DNA from: Spisula solida
Taxonomy: Eukaryota > Mollusca > Bivalvia > Venerida > Mactridae
DNA length: 64,000 nucleotides
Assembly: GCA_947247005.1 (NCBI GenBank)
Contig: OX365952.1
Location: 5,540,501-5,604,500 of the forward strand
Direction: 5' to 3'
The notes beneath the pieces were generated by a model. The model was not told where the DNA came from. It did not search any database and saw only the letters and a list, made by a program, of their open reading frames with translations. Numbering within the stretch: position 1 is the stretch's first letter; every line of letters starts with the position of its first letter. Position numbers and translations under genes: made by a program. Positions 35,417 through 46,009 of this stretch are shown piece after piece.

Positions 35417-37292
35417 TTATTTTACACAGTGGGATTTATTTTTAAGTTCAGTGGCAAAGGCCAGGATTCGGTGTATTAAAAACCAAAAAGAAGCACTGTA
35501 AATCAAATCAATGTTACAATAAACAGTTAAGACATTCGTACATTTGTATAGTTTATTCGTATCATTGTTATCATTTTTGCAACATTTTTGACTCATTTCT
35601 CCGTACCCGCTCCCATCGGACCCAAATGGCACCTCGTTGGACAGCAATCCTTGAGTATCTGGCTTGGTCCTTTCCTTCTTGGTCTCTTTCTGTGGACCAT
35701 ATCAAAGGTGCAATCACTGAAACACAACACTTGTATTTTGATATTAACTAATACACCCCGATCGTAGCCTTTATTTGCCAGTCAGCTTTCTGCTTAAAAA
35801 TGGCATGAATGTGGGTGCTTCCACCCGTATTTTAACCCAGGTCGTCAGGTGAGCCTTTAGACTGCAAGCGCGCTAACCATTGGGCTACGGGGGCACGTCA
35901 ACCAAGGTGTTGTGTTTAGGACTTTAATGTAAAATATAATGGTTATTAAGACATATTAAGTCAATTCTTAGTGGTTGAAAATGCATTTTGATTGGTAGAT
36001 GGTATGTGGCGCCAACACAAAAAAAGTCATGACGTCACGTATGATAAGAGCATTTCTTTAATGATTAATTGCAACGTATAACCAGAACAGGTCGTTGTTT
36101 CCATTGGCTCATATAGTAGGTTATATTCTAACGGAGGATAAACAGGCTTACACGGGAGTATTGTCCTTGGTAATACTGCATACCCTTCAGCACATACCCT
36201 GTAGAAACGATGTGTCGTTGTCGAATCACAGCCTTCTGCAAAATCGTTAACTCGTGTTTTACTTGTGCGGTATGCAAAGGTTCTGAAATAGGAGAAAAGA
36301 ATAATCGAATAATGTATGCAGATTAACAGCGGTCCTTAAGTCAATGATCCTAGATTTTGTGACAGCCCCTTCATATCTCACATAATATTCGAGTTAAGAA
36401 CTGGCTACTTAGTGACCCCAGTATAAAATATTGGTTTGTATCTCAGTGTTCGAAATAATATTTGTGCACTGTACCTAACATTTGTAAGACACAATAAACA
36501 CAATTGCATTAAACACTTAGACATAATTTTAAATTATTATAACAGAATCGATACTCAATTGTCAAATTGATAAAACACTTCTAGAATTTGCAAAGTAGAG
36601 TGTACGCCTCGAGCGCGGGAGGTCGCAGTTTCAATCCGTGACCGCGTCATACCTATTTTTAAAGGCGAAATAAAATGAGTTCATAGCCGAGTCGAGAATG
36701 ACACACATTTTATGTATTTTTCTTCAATATAACCATTTGTCTGTTGTCATAGTTTATCACGTAACGCAGTAATTGCAATTCAACTGTAGTTTTCTGTAAA
36801 TATTTTGACACGTTAACCATAAATATGGGGTGGTAAGATGTGTAAAAAAGAGCCACCTCTTGTCGTACTGGAACACACCCATATATGTACGTGAGACATA
36901 CTATGACAAAAATAGTTCGTTGTACATACTACTTTCGTAAAATGCAAATATACTTCCGAATATTACACTAAGAGGATCCGTACAGTGTTCATTCACGATA
37001 TAATCCAACATTTGCTATAATGTTATAACTCTTTTGTCGCAGAAAACTGTATTTGTCTATAATTTGACAAAATGGTACTCAATACGTGCAACATACCGGT
37101 CTTGCGCTGAAACTTTTGATCAAATTCAATGAGTGTTCTCGAAATATGTTCATATTATGAGGCAAAACTAAGTTCTAACGTTCGAAAGAAAGCAATGCGC
37201 ATATGATAGGCTACGTGAAGCTTTGATATCATGGATATAAGACATATAACACCAAGAAAAATAGGTACTTACTGAGGCAAAATATCCGCCAT
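35417..37292 (-). CDS. Predicted three-exon gene of unknown function
   Basis: Minus-strand exons 37292-37273 (ATG in the right TIR arm, encoding MADILP), 36282-36198 (acceptor CTCCTATTTCAG, donor GTATGT) and 35689-35417 (acceptor CCACAG). Phases join without a stop (20+85+273 nt) to give 125 residues. The middle is KTRVNDFAEGCDS-like and the third exon begins KETKKERTKPDTQG, then turns Cys/Asn-rich. I recognise no domain. The last part may be UTR read through by chance. Its first exon is the inverted twin of the zinc-finger remnant's exon 1. The support is splice-site quality and frame consistency only. Confidence 0.33.
35774..35896 (-). repeat. tRNA-derived SINE, copy 1
   Basis: The minus strand starts GTGCCCCCGTAGCCCAATGG then GTTAGCGCGCTTGCAGTC (A-box region), and later ACCTGGGTTAAAATACGG (degenerate B box). 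It ends AAGCTGACTGGCAAA. The same order occurs at 45809-45923. It sits inside the long-TIR element. Confidence 0.82.
36604..36652 (+). repeat. tRNA-like SINE fragment
   Basis: CGCCTCGAGCGCGGGAGGTC followed by GCAGTTTCAATCCGTG resembles the B-box half of a tRNA-derived SINE seen in molluscs. Confidence 0.45.
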
Positions 37293-38001
37293 TATTCATT
37301 TAAAATACTAAACGAAGTCACGTGATTACCGCCCGTGGTATATATAACTTTCTTTTTCAATTTGCTGGCTGTTCATCTACCGGCCGCACCAGCTTTAATT
37401 CAGCTTCCAACATGATTTAACTTGGTTGTGTAACAGTGAAACCCGATATATAAGCTTGGTTGGTTGCAATATTTCTAGACAAGGGCGGGACTAACTTTCC
37501 AGATGTTTATACATCAAAGATTTACTTTTATACCAAACGCTATTATTATATACATTATAATTATATATGACTGTAAGAAAACGATGTATACATATTTTAG
37601 TTATTATTTTATTAAAGGGACGTAATAATTAGTTCGGAAGACTTAAGTTAGTTTGGAAGACTTGAGCTCATAATTCTGTACACTGCATTTAATGTCCGAT
37701 CGAATATCCTGAGTAGATGTTTAGACTGTGTATATCATGATGCTGTGGTCATAATAAAAGTACCAATAAAGACACATTGTGAAGAATAATAAAACAACGG
37801 TACTGATTGCAAGAGAAACCCAGTTTTGTCATTTTCACTTTCGCAAAACTTACCACACTCAAATCGAAATAACTAATTGTTATGTAGTGACAAACTTTGC
37901 TTTAACAAAGCTATCATAAATCATATGATTTGATAAATGAACAGATGCAGGTGAAATGCGTGCATTTTATTCCTAACATGTAATTGTTGTACTAGTAAAT
38001 A

Positions 38002-38219
38002 GGACGCAAGTCCGTAAATAAAACGGACGTACACAGCGCGTTACGTTGTGCGACGTAACGTTTTTACGTAAGTCCGTTTTTTACTGAATTTCAATTTTGT
38101 CGAAAATAATGCGAGATCACCCCCCTTTTTTATTGGTTGAGCTTATTCTGTAGAATTACCGCATCACCACGGTGTATTTCATAAGTCGATTTTTTGCCGA
38201 TGACGTCGGAGAAAGGTCC
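38002..38219 (-). mobile_element. GACGTC-rich element, copy 3 (internally deleted)
   Basis: The reverse complement starts GGACCTTTCTCCGACGTCAT and ends ACGTCCGTTTTATTTACGG, matching both ends of the copy at 31400-31965 but lacking about 380 bp of the middle. Confidence 0.8.
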
Positions 38220-40075
38220 TAATAATTATGGCTTTTGAGGGATGGCAAGTTAGTTGATAGTTACATGCATGTATGTTGATTGTTAGTGTTATAGCTCGAA
38301 TAATTTGATAGGGTCCTGACCTTTTTGCATGAATATATTAGATCTACAAGGTTCTTGCATAGAATAAATAAATTTCCGCAAGCAAATCATGCAATATCGG
38401 TCCTTTGTGTTTGTATTACACCTCGAGCGTCTTGGTGATACATCCCGCTTATGAAAACATACAATATAGTTAATATATCAGCTGTTAAATTATGCTAATA
38501 GCAGGTCGAGGGTCGTGTTAAATTCTCCTGACTATAATATAAGTTGATGACCGCACGCTTTGGGAGAAAACAGTATGTTGATTGTGCATTGTTGGTTGAG
38601 AGACGAAAAATTCATCTTTTGGCATACTCTCGTTTTTAATATCAATAGTATGCTAAAATGTAAATATAGTCCAGTCAGGGTAAGAATCCAGTGACGCAGC
38701 GGTCGGGTACACTATTACGGGGTAAAAAAACAATTATAAAGGCTTATACAAACAGCTATAATTGCAATGCTAAACTAACATACAATATTTGCTCTGTATA
38801 CCCGTTCAGACAATGGTTGCAATCTTTTGTGTACACATAAGCTGCAACGTCACTCTCACAATATCCTAACTGGACTGTACAAATATGTATCTGTATGTCA
38901 ACAGAATGTTAAAATGTAGATGCACATTTTATCACAATATTGCAGCACCGTAAGCCAATACCAATCAATTCCATGCATATATGACATATGGCACAGAGAA
39001 ACCTTCGTAATTATGTTGTTAACTTTGTTTGGCCAAATAAAATGTTTTCTAGAATTAAAGGTATAGGTTAAAATATGTCATTTTGACGCAGAATTCCAAG
39101 ATGTTTGGCATCTTTCCCTGAATTAATTCAAATGGCGACCATTTTTTAAAATAAATGCATTTCTCTCTTGACAGGGTACTGGAGAAGGTAAAGAGAAATG
39201 CAAAAGAAAAATATGTAGTTAAATAATGTTTACTTCAATTTCGTTTTGAAAACATATGCAGCATCTTTTTGTCTTAGTCTGGTTCCTTATTTTTACAATC
39301 TACGCAGTTATGTTATGTTAGATTGGGGAACGGGAACCAGTCTACTTTTTGTCTGAGATGGGGCAACACTTTCCCTAAAATAGAGATTTTCTAGATTGTG
39401 TTCGAAATATGTGTATCAACACAGTGCCATGTTAGAAACTGAAAGCAATGCAAATCAATAGTTGGACACCGAAATGTATCTGCCATGGAAATTTGTATGT
39501 AAAAATCTGCGGAAATTCCTCATCGGCGATTTTCTCACGATTTATCCAGATACCACCCGATTCATCACAATTCCTTCCGATATCACAAACTGTCTCACGA
39601 CTTCCCCGAAGCTTCCCCTATACCACGAGGAACCTGTTCCCGATGTGGTCCTGGTAACTCATTAATATCAATCGGGAGTACATCACCGAGGCAAAAAATG
39701 CTCAGTGGCAGATAACCTCCGAACAAGCATGTTGACCAATGGTTGTTTTTTAGTAATTATGTTTCTAACATGATACTGTGTTTTATACATACATGTAGTT
39801 TGACCAAATTCAATGCCATACATAAATATATTTTGTTTTATTTGTTTGTTTTATGGTAATACTATGATCATTAATTTGAATTTTTACCTTAGATATAATT
39901 CGACTGATCTATTAAAACGTAATAAAACGATAACATTTTAATTTCTATCATTTCAAAATGCTCTTGTGTAATGTAAAACATGAATATTTCTTACTTAATA
40001 TTAATTTTCTCTTTGACTATAAGAATTATTTCATTTTTGGTGACTACGACAAATATTCCAAAACGCTGTTTTATG
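38220..40075. other. 1.9 kb without gene
   Basis: No supported ORF or repeat. Overlapping short frames at 39448-39665 encode unrecognisable peptides. Confidence 0.4.
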
Positions 40076-40200
40076 TCGTATACCCAGTGTCACTATGACA
40101 GCTAAATTGCTATTGTAAATGTGTTATGCTTATGTTTTCAGTATTTTACAGGACTTTGCACTTATTGAATGAACTGAAGCTGAAACTGAAACTATTTTTT
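40076..40200 (+). repeat. CAGTGTCACTATGACAG repeat, plus copy
   Basis: Shares CCCAGTGTCACTATGACAGC, TTGCTATTGTAAATGTGTTA and TTTACAGGACTT with the reverse complement of 57350-57465. Both copies run into TGAAACTGAAAC-like tracts, which may be the 3' tail of a SINE-like retroposon. Confidence 0.7.
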
Positions 40201-41323
40201 TTACATCTAACCGAGAGTTTGTATCGTCGGTGACGTCTCAGAACTGCAACGTTCTTATCCCTGACGATATAAAAAAATCGAGACTAAAATTTGGCATTTA
40301 TCTAAAGTACGAGTAACGTTACCGATTTTAACTAATAAAAATAATTTTTGTCCGTTTGGATGTTATTTTTCGATATACGGATTATGTTAGTTTAGTTTGC
40401 AATGAGTCTAAAAGCCAAAATGTGTGAATATGAATGTCATGGTATCTTTTTTAAGAATAAACGCTTAGACATATAAATACACTCAAATTAACAAATGATA
40501 TGTATACATGTACGCCAAACTCTCGCTGCATTTATTCCCGTATAATGTAATTGCAATTTAAGCACGTACATCGAATTGGCATTTATTTAAAAGTAATGTA
40601 ATACCTTCTTTGTTGATTTCTTGGCTCCGATCAGTTAAGTATGTTTTAATTAAGGATAATGATCTCAATGATGACGTCTTAATGTATTACAACCGATTCT
40701 TAGATAACAGACGAAACAATCGGTCTATTTCAACCATTTAAAAATTTTGATATCTCAAGCTGTTTTTCAGAATCCAGCATGGCTAAATGATGGAAACGAT
40801 GCAAATGACGGAGTTCGGAGCAAATTAGTTAATTCAAATGTTGGAAAGCAAGTATTTAAGTTAATACCAAGAGACCAGTGGCATGATAACGAAGCTGATA
40901 AGTAATGCCCGGTAACGAGAGATGTAATTAACAATTAAACGCTATTATACATATTGTGGGCGATGGAGTGGAATGGCGTGGCGATGGAGTGGAGCGGAAT
41001 TCGCAAAACTCCCCGGTTATAGATGCGGATTGTTTCAGGAATCAGTTGACGCCAAAATGTTTGCATGGGCGGTATCTTGATTAAGTTAAGACTACCCAGC
41101 TAAGGAGTAAAAAATCAAGTGTCGCTTACCTGTTGCATCTGCTGTATCCTGATGCAGCCAAGATTCTCCATATCTATATACATGTGTATGGAGATGAATG
41201 ATCAGGTGGCGCCAAGTTATAACATTGAAGGTATCTTGATGTATGGAGACGATTATTCCGATGACGCTTGATTGTTTCATTGACACCCTTTTGATGTAGC
41301 CACATACCGTATGTTTGATTCGA
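40201..41323. other. No gene seen
   Basis: Non-repetitive sequence apart from a short GGCGATGGAGTGGA duplication at 40960-41000. Confidence 0.4.
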
Positions 41324-41329
41324 GGCTTC

Positions 41330-42391
41330 TACGGAATCCTATTAGTGCCATTTTAAATATCGTGTATCGCCCTCCAAGGGCGAGACACGAGAATTGCGCG
41401 AGGCAAGAAACGAGACACGAGAATTAGACGCGATATTTGAAACGAGACACGAGAATTGCGCGAGGGTTGAAACGAGACACGAGAATTAAAAATTGAATTC
41501 TCGCGTTTTTAATCTCGCCCTAGACCAACAACTTTTACAAGTTAATATCTAATATCGTGTAATTCTCGCGTATCGTATCTTGCATCGCAGTTGAATATCG
41601 CGCTCGTTTCAAATATTGCGTCTTAATCTCGTGTCTCGACTTCCAAGGGCGAGACACGATAGTTAAAACGAGACACGAGAATTCAACGCGAGGCACGAGA
41701 ATCCAACGCGCGACACGACAATGCTATCGTGCAAATAGCTCGCAATTCTCTTGCCTCGCGTTTCTATTTGGTCCGCGAGACACGAGAATTAAAGCGAGAC
41801 ACGAGAATTGAAGGCGAGGCACGAGAATGCTATCGCGCAATTCTCGCGTCTCGCGGCGATACACGACAATGCTGTCGCCCAATTCTCGTGTCTCGTGGCG
41901 ATACACGACAATCCTGTCGCCCAATGCTCGCGTCTCGCTTTAATTCTCGTGTCTCGCTGACCAAATAGAAACGCGAAGCAGGAGAATTGCGAGATATTTG
42001 CACGATAGCATTGTCGTGTCTCGCGTTGGATTCTCGTGCCTCGTGTTGAATTCTCGTGTCTCGTTTTAACTATCGTGTCTCGCCCTTGGAAGTCGAGACA
42101 CGAGATTAAGACGCAATATTTGAAACGAGCGCGATATTCAACTGCGAGGCAAGATACGATACGCGAGAATTACACGATATTAGATATTAACTTGTAAAAG
42201 TTGTTGGTCTAGGGCGAGATTAAAAACGCGAGAATTCAATTTTTAATTATCGTGTCTCGTTTCAGGCCTCGCGCAATTCTCGTGTCTCGTTTTAAATATC
42301 GCGTCTAATTCTCGTGTCTCGTTTCTTATCTCGTGTCTCGCCCTTGGAGGGCGATACACGATATTTAAAATGGCACTAACAGGATTCCGTA
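41330..42391. mobile_element. 1.06-kb palindromic fold-back element, 6-bp TSD
   Basis: The left end TACGGAATCCTATTAGTGCC is inverted against GGCACTAACAGGATTCCGTA at the right. The arms stay complementary for over 400 bp each, almost to the centre near 41850. GGCTTC is duplicated at 41324-41329 and 42392-42397. Both arms are built of CGAGACACGAGAATT words in alternating orientation (TCTCGTGTCTCG), so the element is satellite-like as well as palindromic. Open frames inside simply read this word. Confidence 0.92.
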
Positions 42392-42397
42392 GGCTTC

Positions 42398-43250
42398 AGT
42401 GCTGTACTGTAAAATTAATGCCATCAATATGTTCTTAATGTTTCGTTGATTACGAGAATAAAATCGGGAAGTCAACCTCTCACGATTAACACACCGTACC
42501 ACTAGCGCGCGGAACTAGTGGAATTATCTTTCAATAGTTTGTATCTATAGTTGGTAACCAACTCATTCTCTAACGTGCCGTCGCCTAGCCATGCGAAGTA
42601 CGCATTTAAAAGTATTAGACCACTCGGACCTCGCAAAAACTCTACAACGCCTGTACAAATAACCAGTACCAATATGACAACACAAGTAATGGATTAACAT
42701 GTGGGTATGTTGTTACAAAAAAAAGAAAATCGGACATGGAATGTAGACCTCGACTGAAACAGCCGAGCACAGAAAACAAAAACAACACAGACCACAATTA
42801 CGAATACATGGTATAATGCCGACCAGACAATCGAACGAGACAACGAATCCAAACCTTTCCGTGTAGTCATTTTAGGCAGTAGTTTTAAAATTGGTAGCTG
42901 TTTAATTTGGTGCAATGTGTTGGAAAGTTTGATGCTTTTTTGGACGGGACGTCAAATTTGCACCGGGTAGCCCTTCCTGACGTTACCATAGATACAATAA
43001 GAACGGCAACTTACTATGAAATCGTACGAAAATTACTTAATATTTTGTCTCTCTGCAAAATATCATTGAGTTTGAGCAAACGTCGAGAATTCTATTAAAC
43101 TTTCCCTGGTACTTAAAAAACACCCTCGTTCATCATAATTGTAGCAAGTCAAACACATAGCCCGTCCAAAAGATAAAAAACTGTACTGCAATCTATTCAA
43201 CGAATGTCCTTTTTTAAACAAATGTACGTAGTTCAATAGCGAATTTCACG
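42398..43250. other. No gene; one repeat fragment
   Basis: The minus strand at 42750-42775 carries CTGTGCTCGGCTGTTTCAG, the core word of the GCTCGGCTG family. The rest has no recognised feature. Confidence 0.45.
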
Positions 43251-43317
43251 TGAACTTGTTTCTAGTCTACGCATCAAACCAGTATTTGGTTAGTGCTAGT
43301 TTGTCTGGCATTTGCTT

Positions 43318-43455
43318 TAATTATCGTATCACGTGACATTTAGTGGCACGCGGGAGCTTAGAGATGTTCTACCGTTTATCTGCGCAATTAGTGGCAATAA
43401 TTAATTTGCCGTCTTAATTGGTGGCAATTTGAGGCAATCGTTGGACGATAATTCC
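43318..43455. promoter_or_regulatory. Candidate cis-regulatory sequence with TTAATT/GTGGCAA words
   Basis: CAATTAGTGGCAATAATTAA, TCTTAATTGGTGGCAATTTG and GAGGCAATCG are spaced tandem-like words rich in TAATT homeodomain cores, preceded by CACGTGACATTTAGTGGCA. Function is speculative. Confidence 0.25.
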
Positions 43456-43852
43456 TGAAGTCAATGAATCGAAATAATCTTAGAATTGTAACAGAAGCAG
43501 CTGGTTCGATATCTAGAGACTTCTAAAGTTTTCCTCATAAAATGTTTGCTAATGACTTTGGAGAAAACTAAGAAACGTATAATCGTTTAAACGACCGTCG
43601 TAATAGAGCGGCGCACACGATTGATAAGTTAAATACTGGGTGAAACAGGAAACTGCAATGTCAAGTTAATATACAGACTTGTACGGGCGGAAGTCGGGCT
43701 AAAAACGTCTTAAAGCGGTTGCCTCAGAAAACATTTCTTTACTGTTCGACAAAGATGTACTGTAGAAATCTCAACCAATGGTTGAGGAGGATTAACATAC
43801 AAATTCATCTCATGCAGGAACTCGTTGGGTTGTTTTGTTGGTTGAATGATAA

Positions 43853-43975
43853 CAATAATAATAACAGAGACAGTATAACCATGTAAAGTCTCTTATAATA
43901 AAAAAAATAACAGTAATATAGTAATAATAATAATAGCAATAATAATAATCAGCTTTATTAATTTTATTATTTTAA
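43853..43975 (-). repeat. AAT microsatellite and retroposon tail
   Basis: AATAATAAT tracts with CAGCTTTATTAATTTTATTA recall the tails at 24062 and 55278. Confidence 0.5.
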
Positions 43976-44139
43976 GTGACATTTTCCTGATGTCCCACTT
44001 CATCCGTATTTGTCATGGATAGACGATGCCGATTTCACTGGTCTTCAAATATAATTAGAATGGCTTCCCTAAAGCACTTACTATATTTATGAGCATGGTT
44101 TAAACTCCAGAGAGACATTGAACGCATTTCTGTCTGGGT

Positions 44140-44475
44140 TAATCGTGGGTTCGAATACCAAACTGGTACAAGTTTCCCAATTTCTGAAATAGGCACAACT
44201 ACTGATAACAGGATTAACCGTGACATACTTGTAATAAAAGGTGAATATGCAATACCCGAGTGGTCTAATCATACTCTATATAGACCTGAGTGTCGTATCG
44301 GTCGCTCTTCATTGGACGCAAAGTTGGGCATGACTTTCGTGCTTCGCATTGTCAGGCGATGACGCCGTATAGTATGGCTTGGTGTGTTGGTCATTGTATG
44401 TTTTTATGTTGTGCTCGGCTGGTTAAGTTGTGTGCTGCATTCCCTGTCCGACTTAATATTATCTTTTTGAATCCC
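44140..44475 (+). repeat. GCTCGGCTG family copy with B-box-like start
   Basis: CGTGGGTTCGAATACCA at 44144-44160 resembles a B box. Further along, TTGTGCTCGGCTGGTTAAGT and GCTGCATTCCCTGTCCGA match the family core. The combination supports a tRNA-headed retroposon, as at 22466-23310. Confidence 0.5.
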
Positions 44476-45122
44476 AATATAGGAGTGCCGATTCCAGTCA
44501 TCAACAATGTTGCAAAACGATCTTATGTTTAAATAAATCTTCATATAGGTAGTCCTACCACGATTTGCACCATGCATTTTAAAAACAAAATTCCTCAATA
44601 AAACGAACCAAAACAAAGTCCGTGTTATCAGCTAATATCAATCTCACACAGAAGGCGATTCCTCGAATGTTTTAATAACCGCTAGCCGCCCTTCTCATAT
44701 TTTTCTCCCGCTGTAATAATTTATTGATACTAATTTAATTACAGCGATATCAAATCAACACGGCGATTATAATGACACGTATTCCTACAGTGCTAGCGCG
44801 CCGTGATATCGAAATATTGAAATTTTATTGGGATTAATTTTCGCTAGTCGTTGATTGACTAAAGAGGGCGCTGTGGTAATTGCTCGCGATGAGCTAGACT
44901 CATTAACTAACAATCAGTTGCTTCAAGGTTTTAAATATCGTCACGCATTTTCATGTCTTGTGTCAAACTCCTCATGACTCGTGGTTATGAAGCCCTCAAT
45001 GCGACGGCATCTCAAATGAAGGATCCCTAGTGTCTATTTGATTCATCAGAGCGGGGAATGATTCATATTAACGATGAAACAAATATGTTAGAAATTTGGT
45101 AAATTTCGGTCAAATAAGACCA
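44476..45122. other. No gene; possible conserved non-coding stretch
   Basis: 44690-44900 is non-repetitive, with CTGTAATAATTTATTGATAC, TTTAATTACAGCG and CTAGCGCGCCGTGATATCG. It could be regulatory, but only a cross-species alignment would tell. Confidence 0.3.
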
Positions 45123-45158
45123 GACCAGAACAGAACAGAACAGAACAGAACAGATTTA
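45123..45158 (-). repeat. (CAGAA)n microsatellite at a retroposon tail
   Basis: CAGAACAGAACAGAACAGAA follows ACCAGACC and is joined to TTTATTTCGATTTGTACAG. A TTCTGTTCTATTCTG tract occurs at 55809-55828 on the other strand. Confidence 0.7.
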
Positions 45159-45808
45159 TTTCGATTTGTACAGTTTTATCATCACATAATAACATTGAGA
45201 AATGATTCATTGTACTCAACTAAAGAGTAAGCTAACGCTTTAATTTGACAATGACTGTAAACATTTTTTTAATGCAACTTGTAAATTATTGATTATTTTA
45301 TTGGCCACCATGCATACCGGACAGGATTGGAACAAAGGCGTAAAACCGGAAAAGAAATAAAAACTCTATTGAATAGGGGTTGATATATTCATTTAATCGA
45401 ATGCATGGCTTAATCGTTTTGGTAAAACTGTTTTCGAAACAATTAATTTCAAGTGCCTCAGAAATCGTTTAAAAAGCACGTGCCCTTAACATGCCTGTCT
45501 CGCGTCTCGTTTGAGATCACGCGTGAAAGTACGATAAAAAGTGCGATAATTCAATATTCAGATACTCTGTTTTGTTCGAAACGCCTGAATTTGAAACAGA
45601 GATATGGCTATTAAATGAAGTTTTAATCGTTCAAAGACCACCTTGGTTTGTTGATAGAAAAACGTTTAAAATTCCAAAGTGTTCTGGATTGCTCAGCTGG
45701 CCAAGGAAGGCACCAGCAAACTTCGCAAGTGCATATAACATGATTTTGCGAAACAGATATCAACCTGTCTAGTAACGTCATGGCTGTAAAAAATGTAAAA
45801 TGCTTTAC

Positions 45809-45923
45809 TTGCCAGTCAGCTTTTTACTGAAATATGGCAGGCATATTAGTGCCTCCGCCCGTATTTGAACCCATGTCGCCAGATTAGACGGCAAGCGCGC
45901 TAACCATTGAGCTTCGGAGGCAC
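45809..45923 (-). repeat. tRNA-derived SINE, copy 2
   Basis: The minus strand reads GTGCCTCCGAAGCTCAATGG, GTTAGCGCGCTTGCCGTC, ATGGGTTCAAATACGGG (good B box) and AAGCTGACTGGCAAG. It is colinear with 35774-35896. Confidence 0.85.
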
Positions 45924-46009
45924 ATAAGTTTATTTGGACCAATCATGTACATGACTGAGACGTTAATAATTTTGCCTTATTTTATATGATCTACCAGTGC
46001 TGTACATCA

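Larger units (their letters stand above)
33673..37337. mobile_element. 3.7-kb element with 538-bp TIRs carrying duplicated first exons
   Basis: 33673-34210 is inverted against 36801-37337 along its whole length, agreeing at roughly nine bases in ten by eye. Ends are CACGGGCGGTAATCACGTGA on both sides. GTATA flanks at 33668-33672 and 37338-37342, consistent with a 5-bp TSD in TA-rich sequence. Each arm contains ATGGCGGATATT followed by a GTAAGT donor. The unique middle (34211-36800) holds a zinc-finger relic, a predicted minus-strand gene and a SINE. No transposase was recognised, so the class is open. Confidence 0.82.

Noticed and set aside
33673..37337. Transib/RAG-type or Polinton identity for the long-TIR element
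   Set aside because: CAC ends with a 5-bp duplication recall Transib, and long TIRs recall Polintons. But no DDE transposase, integrase or polymerase frame is visible, the TSD lies in TA-rich sequence, and the length is wrong for a Polinton.
39448..39665. Two overlapping plus-strand frames
   Set aside because: Both are short, low in informative motifs, and overlap in different frames.
41724..41968. Arg/Glu-rich open frames in the palindrome
   Set aside because: They read the CGAGACACGAGAATT word and appear on both strands by symmetry.
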